A DNA stretch of 64,000 nt. Origin: Laetiporus sulphureus 93-53. Lineage: Eukaryota > Basidiomycota > Agaricomycetes > Polyporales > Laetiporaceae. Location of the stretch: positions 434,392-498,391 of the forward strand of contig NW_024468524.1 in NCBI RefSeq assembly GCF_001632365.1. Reading direction: 5' to 3'. Both the position numbers and the translations under genes were made by a program. Position 1 is the first letter of the stretch, and each line of letters begins with the position of its first letter. Positions 1 through 12,206 of this stretch are shown piece by piece. The notes below the pieces were generated by a model, which was not told the origin of the DNA, ran no database searches, and saw nothing but the letters and a program-made list of their open reading frames with translations.

Positions 1-33
1 TATTTGGATTACTCGTTGCTCATTTGCTTATAG

Positions 34-3000
34 ACAACCATCTGCGGATGTGCTGAGAGAGCTGATCGACTCGAGATATACGGTGTATGACGTGCTGCCG
101 ACATTCTTTAATTTCCACGAGCAGTGGGTCACATTTGGTGTGTATTAGCAGCGTCTCACCGTCCAATTATTGACACGCTCGGTATTCAGCTGCACTGGAA
201 GTCTATGTCAGGCGTGCATATCGTGCCTACAGCTTGCTATCTATCGATTACGAGGAGGGTGATGGTCTTGACGACGGGGATGCTCCTCACATCGTTACCT
301 GGCGATTCAACCTTCCTCAGTCGCATTCGCCACCCACAACTCCTAGCCTGTAAGTGTATCGTGCATGGCTATCCTATACGAAGGCTGAGATTGTTGTCTA
401 GTGCCAACGTTGCTCGCAGGCAGGCGTCTGTCAGCGATCTGACATACATGATCAACAAACACCAGAAGCAACCTCTGCGTACCGGTGCCATCGCATCGTT
501 CCCGAATTTTGCGGCGCTGACGAGGGGCTTCGACAAGGTCGCGAGCACCCTGCCGCCATTCGACGTTCAAGAGTACCGCGAGCGATACGGAGCTAATAAT
601 CAGCCTCCTAATGTCCTGAATATGGCGCTCAGAATCTTCAAGGAGACCGATGACTTGTCGGATAGTGCTTGGTACGAGAAGGCCCATGAACTGGTCAACC
701 AGCGGAGCCGTGTTCTCGCTCAGCGTGGTGTTCGACGTATCTCCATTCTTATCTGCAGACCCGGCTTGTACCCGCAATACTTCACTCTGCGCAACATGGG
801 CTCGTCCTGGGAGGAAGAGCAGGCCATCCGTAACGTTGAGCCGGCGCTCGCGTACCAGCTGGAGCTCAGCCGGTTGTCAAACTATAACCTTACACCGTGC
901 TTCACGGAGAGCAAGCAGCTCCACATCTACCATGCTGTCGCGCGCGAGAACCAACTGGACAGCCGGTTCTTTATTCGAGCTCTTGTTCGGCCTGGTCGCG
1001 TCCGTGGCGACATGAACACGGCCAAGTACCTGATCTCCGAGACCGATCGTCTTGTTACGAACATCCTGGACACCCTCGAGGTGGTATCTGCCCAGCACAG
1101 AAATGCGGATGTCAACCATATCTTTATGAACTTCATCTACAACCTCCCTGTCACTTATGAGGATGTCCTCGAGGCGATTGCAGGATTCATCGAGCGACAT
1201 GGCAAGCGCCTCTGGCGTCTGCATGTCACCGGATCGGAGATCCGTATCGTTCTCGAGGACAATGAAGGCAACGTTATGCCGATCCGCTGCATCGTCGAGA
1301 ACGTCTCCGGCTTCATCGTGAACTATCACGGCTACCAGGAGATCACCACAGACAAGGGTACCACAATCCTGAAATCGATCGGCGAGAAAGGCCCTCTTCA
1401 TTTGCAGCCAGTTCACCAACCGTATCCGACCAAGGAGTCGCTGCAGCCGAAGCGATACCAAGCTCACCTTATTGGCACGACTTATGTGTACGACTTCCCC
1501 GACCTCTTCTCTAAAGCATTAAGCAACGTCTGGGCAAAGGCGCGCACCCTCAACAACTCATGTCCGTTGCCGAAGAAGGTTCTCGAGTCGAGAGAGCTGA
1601 TCTTGGACGAGAACGACCAGCTACAGGAGGTTGACAGAGCACCTGGCAACAACACTTGTGGTATGGTGGGATGGGTCTTCACGTTGCGCACGCCGGAATG
1701 CCCGGACGGACGCCGAGCTGTGGTCATCGCGAACGATATCACGTATAAGATCGGCTCGTTCGGCCCCGAGGAAGACCAGTTCTTCTACTTAGTTTCGCAA
1801 TATGCGCGCGAGCAGGGATTGCCCCGCATTTACTTGTCCGCGAATTCAGGCGCTCGTATCGGGTTGGCAGAGGAGGTGATGAGCCTTTTCTCATGTGCTT
1901 GGAATGATCCAGCACATCCAGAGAAGGGTGTTGACTACCTCTATCTCACCCACGAGAACTTCCTCAAGCTGCAGGAGAAGGCTGCAAGTTCCGCACGGAC
2001 CGTAGAAGTCGAACATGGTGGCGAGCTTCGCCACAAAATCGTTGATATAATCGGTCTTCAGGATGGGCTCGGCGTGGAGTGTCTGAAGGGTTCTGGTCTC
2101 ATTGCCGGCGAGACATCTCGTGCGTACGACGACATTTTCACGATCACCCTCGTTACTGCTCGATCCGTTGGTATCGGTGCATACCTCGTTCGCCTTGGCG
2201 AACGTGCTGTCCAGGTCGAAGGCCAGCCGATCATTCTTACTGGCGCACCGGCACTCAACAAGGTGCTCGGACGAGAGGTGTACACTTCCAACCTGCAGCT
2301 TGGTGGCACCCAAATCATGTACAAGAACGGTGTGTCGCACCTGACAGCGAGCAGCGATCTGGAGGGCGCCACACATATCCTCGAGTGGCTCTCCTACGTG
2401 CCAGAAGTCAAGGGTGCTCCGCTGCCTATTGTCGAGTCTGCTGATCCGTGGGACCGTGACATTGGGTACAGCCCGCCCAAGGGTCCATACGACCCGAGGT
2501 GGTTCATTGAGGGCAAGACAGACGAGACTACGTCGGAATGGATGCCTGGCTTCTTCGACAAGGGATCCTTCCAGGAGACGTTGAGCGGATGGGCGCAGAC
2601 TGTCGTCGTGGGACGTGCTCGCCTTGGAGGCATCCCTATGGGTGTCATTGCTGTTGAGACGCGTACGGTTGAGCGACTCGTCCCCGCCGATCCTGCCAAC
2701 CCTACGTCGTTCGAGCAGCGTATCATGGAGGCTGGCCAAGTGTGGTACCCTAACTCGGCGTACAAGACAGCGCAAGCCATCTTCGACTTCAACCGCGAAG
2801 GCCTCCCGCTGATCATCTTCGCTAATTGGCGTGGCTTCTCTGGCGGACAGCAAGACATGTACGATGAAATCCTAAAGCAAGGTTCGAAGATTGTCGACGG
2901 TCTCTCGAGCTACAAGCAACCGGTGTTTGTGTACATTGTGCCGAATGGCGAGCTTCGCGGTGGCGCGTGGGTCGTGCTTGATCCTTCCATCAATTCGCAG

Positions 3001-3758
3001 CAGATGGAAATGTATGCAGACGTCGATTCGCGAGCGGGTGTTCTTGAGCCAGAGGGTATCGTGGAGATCAAGATGCGACGCGACAAGATCCTCAAGTTGA
3101 TGGAGCGTCTAGACTCAACATATGCTACGCTCAAGAAGGACAGCACGGACTCCTCGAAGAATGCTGATGAACGTGCGGCCGCAATGGATGCGCTTGCGCA
3201 AAGGGAGACGCTCTTGCAGCCTACTTACAAGCAAATTGCTCTGCTTTACGCCGATCTACATGAGTAAGTATATTCCAATTGTGGACCTCTATCGCTATTG
3301 ACTTCGTGCCTAGTCGTGTTGGTCGCATGGAAGCCAAGGGTTGTGCGAAATCAATGGTCTGGAAGGATGCTCGACGACGCTTCTATTGGTCCGTTCGAGC
3401 TAAGATCGCTTGGTCCGCTGCAATGGCAGAGCTTGCCGAGGCAAGTCCAGATTCAAGTACTGAATATCGTACCACTCTGCTCGAAAGGCTTGCATCCGTT
3501 GATAGCAGCACGGAACGGCGCGCGGTGGCTGAGGTGCTGGAGGCACTCGACCTCACTGCCGCAGTTGCCCAGTTGAAAGCAGACCACCTAATGCGGAGCA
3601 TGCTTGCTCTGGCCCATGAGGACCGCAAGGCGACGCTGGATGGACTGATCCGCCTTGTGGATAACCTGACGGATGACGAAAAGGCGACACTCACCGGTGC
3701 GCTACAGAATTCTGGCCGTTCTCCAGGTTCGGGTCCAACTTCAACTATGTTGCCATGA
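34..3758 (+). CDS. ACC1: Acetyl-CoA carboxylase, 3' part (5' end outside window)
   Basis: Multidomain biotin enzyme that makes malonyl-CoA for fatty acid synthesis in the cytosol. Only about the C-terminal half is here. Exons read as 34..137, 190..349, 402..3263 and 3314..3758; the joins restore VTFAALEVYVRRAYRAY and LYADLHDRVGRMEAKG, both typical of fungal ACC. The central region is followed by the carboxyltransferase domain: YLSANSGARIGLAEEV near 1830-1880 and LRGGAWVVLDPSIN near 2950-2995 are its hallmark motifs. The first exon start (after TAG at 31-33) is the least certain border because the window begins inside an intron. The last exon ends in a low-complexity Gly/Ser/Pro tail and TGA at 3756-3758. 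Introns are about 50 bp. Identification is very secure; the missing biotin carboxylase and BCCP parts are expected to the left. Confidence 0.96.
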
Positions 3759-4178
3759 AATGTCTACTGACGCGCCGGCCGTTGCACCCAGGGCCACCGT
3801 CCTATTCGAATGTCTCGGGTACAGCCTAGGACTAAGAGGATAGATTCCACTTGATCATTGCGTTGTTTTTTTTTCCTTTCGGATCATACATACACTTTAG
3901 ATTGTAGCATACCCGTGTAATAGCTCTGTTGCTGTCTGCTCTCCGCTAGCTTTTGAACACACATCCATGCATGAGGTGAACTGAATGTCGTTCCCTTTCA
4001 CTGGATATTCGTCTGGAACGCGTTAATTAAGCAAGACGCGTCGGGACACGGCCCAATGTCGATCACGTGCTCAGGTTTTTGAATTGCTCCGTCCTGCCAA
4101 CGTCTCGCTGCAGCCACCGCTAGCCTAGCTCTGGGAGCAGCCTGTACGCGCTTCGTGCAGCCCGACTTTTAGCTTAGA
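3759..4178. other. Intergenic, ACC1 3' side and DAP3 promoter
   Basis: The 420 bases hold a T-rich run near 3867 and the presumed ACC1 polyadenylation region, then the upstream region of the next plus-strand gene. I see no gene or repeat in it. Confidence 0.5.
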
Positions 4179-6097
4179 ATGTCTGCACTTGCGACACTTC
4201 GGTCAAGTCGAATTCTAGTGGAAACGCTTGCGGGGGCATCGCGGACGAACTCAGCGCTCACATGCGTGAGCCAGAAACGATGGGCCTCCCAAGATAAGCA
4301 GCCGCAGTTGAAGACGCAGTCAGGTATGTAGCCATTAATCCGTGTTTTGTCCAAGCTTTGCGAGTACAAAGTCTCAAAGTTGTCTCTTAGCCCAAGGGTT
4401 CAAGGGGAAAGGCAAGGACCAGAAGAAAAAGAAAAGTAGGAGCAATGACATCGGGGTGAGCGCGTAATCCACTCTATCGAATCACGGTGCTGAATTTCCT
4501 GCATGCTTGCTTGTCTTAGACATACCTGCCGCTGCCTGTCAACCAGTTGTCGAGTCCTCTTTTCAGGACGAATTATCGCTCTGAACTGAAGCTGCCGCTC
4601 TATTCTCCCGTGCGTACCCATTGCGCATGCCATGCTCTGAGAACTCACGGCATTGTGTTTATGTCATCCAGGAAGCGTTGACGGATGCTGCAGTGGGAAC
4701 CGCTATGCAGTTCCCAAAGTCGGAGAATGAAGCTATGCGTGCTTACGGTCTCCCGAGACAACTGCTGCTTGAAGTAGGATCATTCAATGTTCATGATTGC
4801 TCAAGACCCTAACGTCTTATCAAGTTCCGCATTCTATCGAAACCGTGCTCGGTCGTCCGTGATGTCACATTAAAAGCGGTCAACAGTCTGGATGCGGCCA
4901 GTCGCAAACCAAGCAGGGATACGAGACTAGTGATGAGTTAGTGAAGTTGGGGATTATTTATTGAGTTATCGTTAACACGCCATCAGCTGGGCCGTCAGGC
5001 TGCGGAAAGAGCTTTACGCTCTTGCAGGCGGTAGAGTACGCCGCACATAGCAATTGGATTGTTCTGTACATTCCAAGAGGTTTGTTTATTACCTCTCATA
5101 GCATGTCGCACTCACTCCCGACTTACGCAACATAGCTATTAAGCTCGTCAATTCGTCGACCACGTATTCATACGATGCTCGGACTCGAAGCTACGTTCAG
5201 CCGGATGCCTCATACGAACTTCTGCGCCGATTCTTGAGCGTCAACGGTGAAGCTCTGCAAAGCCTCAAAACGCAGGAGGAATTCGTCTATGGCAATCAGC
5301 ATGTGCCATCAGGCAGCCCACTTCCAAATCTCATCGCCGTCGGAACCGCGAATACCGAATTTGCCCCTGCGGTGCTGTCTTCGCTCATGGTAGAACTGTC
5401 GCGCCAGTCCAAGTGAGGACATTCCAAAGTCAGTCTTTGCGAGCATTGATCAGCTTTCACACAGGTATCCCGTCCTTCTTGCAGTTGATGACATCCAGGG
5501 ATTTTATCGCTACAGCACCTACCGTGACCAGCACTACCATTGCATCATGGCCCATCATTTGGCCATTCCCCGCATGGTGCTGGAGTACGCTGGAGGGAAG
5601 AAGTCATTCGTACGTAAATCCCTCTTTCCCATCCTGACTCATCCTGACAGTATTGTCTCCAGCCTCGCGGCGCGATCTTCGGTGCCGAATCAACTGGTAA
5701 TACGACCTTCTTGATGCCTCTAGAGCTTCGTGAGGCTCTCGGCTTGCCATCGTTCCGCCCCGCAGGACCATATGTGGCTCGTGTGCCCGAGTTCGTGGAG
5801 TATGCACAGGGTTTGCAAAACTTCCCTGTTCCACCTCAGCTGACTGTCAATGAGGCGGCGTCGATATTTGAGGTCTGGATGGAGGACCAGGCGCTGCATT
5901 CGGGCGAAGTCAAGGGAGAGAAGGGAGACCTTCATTCAGGTACGTTCCATCATAGCCGATGCACTTCGTGATGCTGACTGACACGTGTTGCCGAAGTGCC
6001 GAACGACGATGTTTTCATGACTAAGTATTGCGAAGCAAGTGGCAATGCAAGAGCTTTTGTATGGAAGGCGCTCTTGGGCACTATCTCGACCTTGTAG
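4179..6097 (+). CDS. DAP3: Mitochondrial small-subunit ribosomal GTPase mS29 (DAP3/Rsm23)
   Basis: mS29 is a GTP-binding protein of the mitochondrial ribosome small subunit. Ten exons can be read: 4179..4323, 4391..4455, 4520..4609, 4672..4773, 4825..4936, 4987..5079, 5136..5412, 5465..5609, 5663..5939 and 5997..6097. All phases agree and give 468 residues, close to yeast Rsm23. The first exon encodes an Arg/Ser/Ala-rich N-terminus without acidic residues at the start, as in a mitochondrial presequence. A lysine-rich patch follows. The Walker A motif is TGPSGCGKSFTLLQAVEYA (about 4985-5040) and the Walker B-like segment is VLLAVDDIQGFYRYSTYRD (about 5470-5530), both diagnostic for DAP3. Start chosen at the first ATG that gives a presequence. 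Family assignment is secure; individual minor splice sites may shift by a few bases. Confidence 0.93.
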
Positions 6098-6401
6098 CCT
6101 GAGGTCATGGTGGCTTTCTTATATATTTTCTCGAATATTGATGGCTCCAAAACGTAGCTCGAGTCGACTGCTGGCGGCGATATGGAAGACCGCGTCTACC
6201 GAGATACATCGATAGAAGGCGAGATCAAGAGTCACACGGTACTGAGCTAATTTGATATCAAAGTCACCATCTACGTCGTACACCTGACTGTTACGGCACT
6301 CGCAACTTCTCCCTCTCTGGGCTTAAAGGACGCTCCATCTCTGATAAATAAACACTGCCGCTCATTGTCTGTGCAGATATCGCATTCCTCCGCTAAGCAT
6401 C
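6098..6401. other. Intergenic between DAP3 and the SAM-like gene
   Basis: About 300 bases with no gene recognised. An AT-rich stretch (GATAAATAAAC, near 6340-6350) lies about 55 bases before the next ATG and could be its core promoter, which is inference. Confidence 0.35.
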
Positions 6402-7576
6402 ATGACACACAAGCGATCGTCTCGTATGTTTTAGCAGTCGTATGTTAGTCACTTCTGATTTCCCTCCATTCAGCTGCCACGATTCCGAGCCACGCCCTCG
6501 CGCGCCCTCGCTCGTACAATTTAGTCAAATCGGTGTCACGCGCGATGGGTTTCTCCGGTGCCTCAGCACCGCTGTTCAGATTGTTATCGGTGAGTAGGAT
6601 TGAGTACGTTTTGCAGAAGGTCAGCTTATACCTCTGTGTTTAGAAATGTTGCAGGACGTATTCTGGGCGGTATTTAGACGAAACAGTGACATTCCGTGAC
6701 CAGGATCCGGCGAAATGGGTCCTGTTCTTCGACAAGGTAAATTATGCTGCTGAAATCACATTGAGCTTCATACGAGTCGGATCATCATATTATGTAGGTT
6801 GTTAGTACCTGTCCATTTGTGAAACAATACGAGGGAGCATGGCCGGTGGATTTCTTCATGCGAAATCACCTCGAGCGCACAAAATACAAGTATACGTTGA
6901 AGATCAAGGCATCAGAGGCTTCTCCAATAGACCTCACCCTGGATGAGTTCTTTGGAGAGCCCGATATAAGTGGTGCATCGGTAAGCATTCACTTTGCTAA
7001 CCTGCAGAGTATTCCGTTTATATGGTGACACATGCCTAAGAGCGATGCGGCAGGCCGTCCGTTGACTCAGGCAAGCTCTCAGAGCAGGCCCCGGGAGACA
7101 AAGCGAATTGCCATCCCGCAGGAAGAGTTTGACGCAGTATGATGTATGCTTCTTCCTCGTTGATGCTTGCTCACGGCATGACTTTAGATAAGTGTTTCTA
7201 CTAGATTCTCATCGGCCACAGATTCCGAGAGAGAGAGTTCGCCTTGTGAGGTATATACTACTACATCTCTATGATGACTTGTTCTGACCTGACCTGCCAG
7301 ATCGCGACGTCATCGCAGTTGCAGTGCGCCACCCGATCGTCGCCGTCAGTGAAGCTTGAGGAGGCAGGCGAGGTGGCAGCCTTCTTGAGCTCGCTGTATC
7401 CGAGCATGGAGGCTCTCACTGCGAAGTTCCTTGAGGCAGGTATTGTGGACCTGATGTGCCTCCGCGGCCTGGCTACTCTCTCCGATAGGGACGCCCTTCT
7501 CAAGGACGACATAGGCCTTCAGGCCTTCCAATTCCGCATCGTACGGGCTGGTCTCGAGTTACTGAAGGAGAATTGA
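6402..7576 (+). CDS. Unknown protein with SAM-like C-terminal domain
   Basis: I do not recognise the full-length family. Reading through about six short introns gives a protein near 280 residues: a basic N-terminus (MTHKRSSPATIPSH), a middle with WVLFFDK and FFMRNHLERTKYKYTLKIKA, and a low-complexity Ser/Arg linker. The last exon (from about 7301) encodes roughly 90 residues. Its helical part runs AAFLSSLYPSMEALTAKF, then GIVDLMCLRGLATLSD and FRIVRAGLELLKEN. The spacing of hydrophobic residues and the short helix pattern resemble a sterile alpha motif (SAM) domain, a protein-interaction module; this is pattern-based inference. The link from the sixth exon to the last crosses two short introns (7137-7188 and about 7252-7300) in frame. 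Alternatively the gene could end at TGA about 7140 and the last exon belong to a separate gene, but frame continuity argues for one gene. Confidence 0.6.
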
Positions 7577-9124
7577 GCGGGAGTGTAAGACATAGCCGCG
7601 TAGCTACCGATCCTGTGGTACAGTACTTCGAAGGATCGTCGACTGTATAGAGTCACCGGCGTTAACTTTGTTTGAATTGCTCTGCACCATAATGTAGAAA
7701 CCGCTGGTCAAGAACGTCGTATCGAGACATGACCTGCATGTTAAATCGGCTACTCTGAGACTTTCGGGAGTAGGATTGTGATAGGCCCTGGATTAATAAT
7801 GGCCATGGCACTCGCTACTTTGAGATGTGAGTAACATGGCGGTATTATCGTATTTGGGAGCAAGCAGTTGACGCACCTGTTCTATGCGGGGTCGACCCAG
7901 TACAATTTGCCCGTGTGATGGATACGTTGAAGTCAATCCAACCCCCGTCATAGCGGGGAATGCATTGGATGCGATGCCTGCATCGCAGCCGTTGAGTTTC
8001 ATTCACATAATCATTTACGTGGGCGCAGCTAAGTTATAACGACTTGTGGCCCTGACGTGGCGGGAGGTGGCGGGAGGAAGTAAGTGCGACAGGTATAGTA
8101 AGCGCGTTCCGCCCGGGCCGGCGTCAACGTAACTTTCTTTGCAACTTTCAGACACATTCTGCCTTCTCGCCGAAAACAAGCCGTCCCAATTGCATGACGG
8201 CGAGGACGATGCAACTAATACTTGCATTTCGAGACAATGAAAAGTGAAAAATCTGATCGATGAAAAGATGCAAGACATGACCACCCGACAAATACGAGAT
8301 ACTTACAAGGTCCAAATCGACAGTCGTTTAAATATACTGGCATACGTACTAGTGTATCCTTCGCTTCGGGCCTGATCGATATCCTGCAGGCATCAGAATC
8401 CGGCACACGCCGTTGCAAGATGCTCCAACTCTCATTGCTGTGCACCGATGTGCATATCCGCATTCACGACGAGCTCAAACATAGCAATCACCAAGCTTAG
8501 AGGGTCAGTTAAGCTCGGGATAGCCATCACTTCCCTTATTAAACCTTCGGAGACGGCAGGAGGGTCAGAGATTCCGACAAGCGTCGCGACCTTCGAGGGG
8601 GATCACACTCCAAGAAAAGATCGTTCAATATCTCGAGGTGTCCGGCACATTTCTCCCGGCGACCTCGCTCCGCGGGGTGGTCTCATCTCGTAAAAATGCT
8701 ACTCGGAGCGTAGGATGACATGGAGAAAGCTGGCGATGGGCTGGATCAGGTAGCGGCGGTAAGAACGAGGGGGAGGACACGTCGACGAGCCGTTCACAGT
8801 CACGGCTGGCCATTCATCGTTCCCTGTCGCGGGCCACAAACCTTGCGGGACACCAACTCTCGTAGTGTCGGCCCAAACAGTATCGAGGATCGTGTCCGTG
8901 TAGAAGTCTCTGGTCTGTGCGTGCCCAGTCATTTGAAAACAGTAAAATATGCCTTCTGGTGCTTATCGTCTGCTAAATGCTCTCCGTAGACCTGCCGGTC
9001 CTCGTTCGTGTGGTGCTTATAACGGGCTCGTCAGCGTTCAGCTACGAAAGCGGTTCGCTAGGAGGAACATCGGTGTCATCGTCGGAGTCCTCAGGTTCAG
9101 ACGTGGCGGCGCTACGTCATGCAA
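7577..9124. other. Intergenic, no gene recognised
   Basis: About 1.5 kb with only short open frames on both strands. None resembles a protein I know, and none could be linked by plausible splice sites into a longer frame. A minus-strand frame at 8699-8932 looks weakly protein-like but is isolated. Confidence 0.4.
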
Positions 9125-9249
9125 CTGCGTAAAATCTGTGAGCCCTCTTCTACGTATCAACGGTCTATCCTGATGTATCAACCTTCTCGTTAGATTCAGC
9201 GTGCTTGCTCCTAGGTCTTGCTAATGCCTAAACTCAGCCCGGCAAGCTT

Positions 9250-9770
9250 TCAGTTGAATTTCTCCCAGTTGGCGACATAGGGCACACAAAATTGTCCATT
9301 CGTCAATTGCAATCGACGTTGAGGACTGAACTTTAGCATTACGGCAAGCACTCGATTATCACCGATCGATTGGTCGGCCTGCGCTGCATTCTCAGCGTCG
9401 CTGGACGCGTCGTACGCGTTATTTGTTTCGACGTGTATCTTTACGTAGCTTTCCACCTTATTTGGCTCCAAGTAGGTTCACGTTGATGATGGCCAGAAGC
9501 ATTTCCTCGTGTGTCTGGCCACAGAAGGTGGGTGTAACAACAACGATATTTTAGCGCAACTTACTCTGTTTTCTTTTTTTTTTTTGTTATGTCATCCACA
9601 TGGCTCCTCATGATGAGCCTGACAAGCTCAACCGCTGGGCTCGCTCCATCGAGACGGTCCGTAATCCGCCACTTTGCATCCTCGAGCGCAACCACGACTG
9701 AAACGCGCAAGTGTCCAGGAGGTTCTGGACCACTCTTGGAAGACTTGTCAGCACCACCAGTGACGCCGCA
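9250..9770. pseudogene. Small WARSVET-family gene split by inversion (unit A)
   Basis: In unit B this gene is one continuous minus-strand frame of 97 residues (12207-12500). In unit A the second half stays on the minus strand (about 9250-9446, with IHVETNNAYDASSDAENAAQ). The first half lies on the plus strand from the ATG at 9601 (MAPHDEPDKLNRWARS...). The inverted half also has an in-frame TGA, after LCILERNHD near 9700, where unit B has CGA. About 150 bases of unrelated sequence including a long T run (about 9571-9585) lie between the two halves. The copy therefore cannot encode the protein and is best read as a pseudogene. Function of the intact relative is unknown. Confidence 0.72.
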
Positions 9771-9987
9771 TGACAGGATGCGGCGCGCTCACCTCGATGG
9801 TCGTCGAAGACACTGCAGGACTTGCGATGCATTCAAAGACGCATGGACGATGGAGGTGAATCCAGGGCGTCGGCAAGCTGAAGGACGCGATCAAGGTGCG
9901 ACGAGTGCAACTTTTCGGTCTGAAAAGCACGATACAAAATTACAGGCGCTATTTACATTCGCGACGAACTACGGGTCATCATGATAA

Positions 9988-11507
9988 CTAGTTCGCATCG
10001 TCAGGAGCTCTACGCTTTACCCTCAGGCACTCTTCCGCCACCCATTTGCTGTTCGTCAACGCGTCAAGCGTCACATCCTCAAACCGTCCACTCTTAATTA
10101 GCACCATCTCCAGCGATCTGCAAAGGGGCGTCAGACATCACGGAACAGTATTCCATGCCTGTCTTGGTCGCCGGGGACAGCGAGAAAGTCTCAGCCGCCA
10201 CCTCGTACGTGGATGGCTCGCTTGGCTCAAAGACGTTCGTCAACGTCTCCATCGCCTCTGAGCGCTCCTTGACTCGACACTCCTTCTCAGCCTTGTCGTC
10301 AAGCGGCTCAAAGTCGACGTCGATGGATGAAGTGCGCGGACTCGTAGTCGATGAGATCGTCGGAGACGAGGCCACCGTCAACGGGGAATGGTCGGGGGAT
10401 GGAGAGCTGGCGGAGCAAGTTGCGGATGCCGGATGGTTCATAGTCAACAACTCGGACGCGGTGCGAGCCCAGACCGACGTGCCGTACCCGGCGATGTCGT
10501 ACCAGCTGAGGCCCATGCGCGAGTCAGGGACAGAGAATGAAGACGCGTCCGGCCAGGCGGCGGTCGCTTCTTCCTTTGGCAGAAGAATCGTAGTCTTCTC
10601 GACTACGCTACCCTTCATCCGCATCTGCGCCTGCGCATCTTCGTGAGTGGCGCTAACAAGACAACAGTCATATGTACTTACCAACTGCGGGTCATTCTGT
10701 AGTGCGTCTCCCTCACATTCGCCTTCAAGACCTCCTCGGCGATCCCAAGTGCCATCTGCGTCAAGCGCGGATAACAATGATTCACCGACAAGGCTGTTAG
10801 CTAGCTCGGTATTGAGGACGGTAGGGTCCATGGCAGCCTTGACGCCCGGGGTGATAGGCTGAAACAAGGCAATTAGCTTCTCTCTCTCGTATCAAGTCGA
10901 CGATCAATCAACTCACTGGCCACTCATACACGTAGTTCGGGTCGGCGTAGAGCATCGTCTTGCGCTCGTCATAGTGATCCCAGAAGAGGCGCTTCCAGCT
11001 CGCGAGCTCGGTCTCAGCGAATACCTCGTAGGGAATCTCTTTCGTGGTCTAATGACGCGTCGTCAGTATGTTGCAAGGGGGTGATGTGCAATAGACTCAC
11101 CTTCTGGATTTCAGACCCCACCTCACTGTGCGAACAATAAATCTTGTCCTCCCCGCTAAGCATCTCCTTCGGCTTCATCGAGAACTTTGCATGGTTGGTC
11201 GGAAGTGATGACGCCTCGGATGGAACCGACGACCCACTTATCGGTGCGTCGTAGAGCTCTGTGGCTGCCTACCCCAATGAGGTGAGCATTCAATACATAA
11301 CAAAGTTGTGGTGGTTACCTGACTGCAGATGCACTCGCTCTCCTTTGTTATGTGTTGAACTGTTCCATAGTTGGAAAACTCCCATTCGCCGTCCAAGATG
11401 TCGGCAAAGTTGGCCCGCCTCTGCTGTGGCCTGGGATGACACAGAGGCAGACTATGCTCAGACGTCTCGACCGAGCGTGCCCACGCAAGAATGGCCTTGA
11501 AGTTCAT
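9988..11507 (-). CDS. Unknown duplicated gene, copy A (WARSVET family)
   Basis: No known function recognised. Reading the minus strand from ATG at 11507: MNFKAILAWARSVETSEHS, then LCHPRP, NFADILDGEWEFSNYGT; next exon AATELYDAPISG and FSMKPKEMLSGEDKIYCSH; next TTKEIPYEVFAETELASWKR and RLFWDHYDERKTMLYADPN; then PITPGVKAAMDP and a long exon with GTWDRRGGLEGECEG, LLPKEEATAAWPDASSF and a Ser/Pro/Thr-rich acidic stretch. A final intron (donor GTACGAGG about 10214) leads to MVLIKSGRFEDVTLDALTN and stop at 9988-9990. A 51-bp stop-free segment starting GTAAGTACAT near 10678 is probably another intron. Five or six introns are implied. No signal peptide or membrane segment is visible. The near-identical neighbour (12711-14248) shows both copies are recent. 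Confidence 0.62.
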
Positions 11508-12020
11508 AGCGATACCTGGTAGCGCCGAGAGGATGGGCAATGGGAAGAGGTCAACGAGAACAAAGGACAACGGATGCGACTAGGTCTCACCGAGTGGCTA
11601 GTACGTTGTGAGATGTGAGTAGAGATGGGGGAGTGTGATAGCTGATGGGCTGCAGCGAGAATATTCTGTGCACTCTGAGAAGGGCAGGAAGAAAGGTGCT
11701 GCGTTGAGTTGGAATTGGGGCGCGCCTTTATAGCACGGTGACTCGGGCTTTGACATCCCTACTATGGCTAGTGCTGATAAGCGCTGATCTCCCAACAAAA
11801 GGCCCTGGCGGAAGCATTTTCGCACGGATCAATTTCTAAACCCCGACCCACAACGTGCATGGAAGCCGCCCACTATGTCAGCGCGATGGCTGGCGAAACG
11901 GAAAGTAGACAGCTCTGCAAGTCCATCCCAGTCTGCTACTTTCGAAGGTGATAGAGCCACCATTGCATATGTCGGCGTTCGCTGCGTCACAAATCCTTTG
12001 ATATGAATCCGATTCTGAGC
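11508..12020 (-). promoter_or_regulatory. Upstream region of copy A, duplicated in unit B
   Basis: This stretch, including CAGAATATTCTCGCTGCAGC near 11650-11670 (reverse strand) and a palindrome-like GGGGCGCGCC at about 11717-11726, is kept almost unchanged upstream of copy B (14249-14768). A second in-frame ATG lies at 11570 and could lengthen the protein by 21 residues. Confidence 0.4.
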
Positions 12021-12206
12021 GCCCGGTGCGTAAAATCTGTGGGCCCTCTTCTACGTATCAGCGATCTATCGCTGATGTATTAACCTCCTCGTCAGATTCA
12101 GCGTGTTTGCTCTAGGTCTTGCCAATACTTGAACTCAGTCCGGCAAGCTTTCAGTAGAGCTTATCCCAGTCGGCGACATAGGCACACAAAATTGTCCATC
12201 GGTCGA

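Larger units (their letters stand above)
9125..12020. repeat. Tandem segmental duplication, unit A
   Basis: Starts at GCGTAAAATCTGTGAGCC and runs to about TTTGATATGAATCCGA near 12010. Almost the whole stretch is repeated in direct orientation in unit B (12027-14768) with high identity by eye. Unit A differs from B in a block at about 9447-9765, where an exon is inverted and extra sequence is present. The units abut within about 15 bases, so this is a head-to-tail duplication. Confidence 0.9.

Noticed and set aside
1891..2853. Long minus-strand frame of 320 codons
   Set aside because: Lies fully inside the ACC1 coding exon in the opposite frame; composition is what an antisense frame of a GC-rich gene gives, and no family is recognised.
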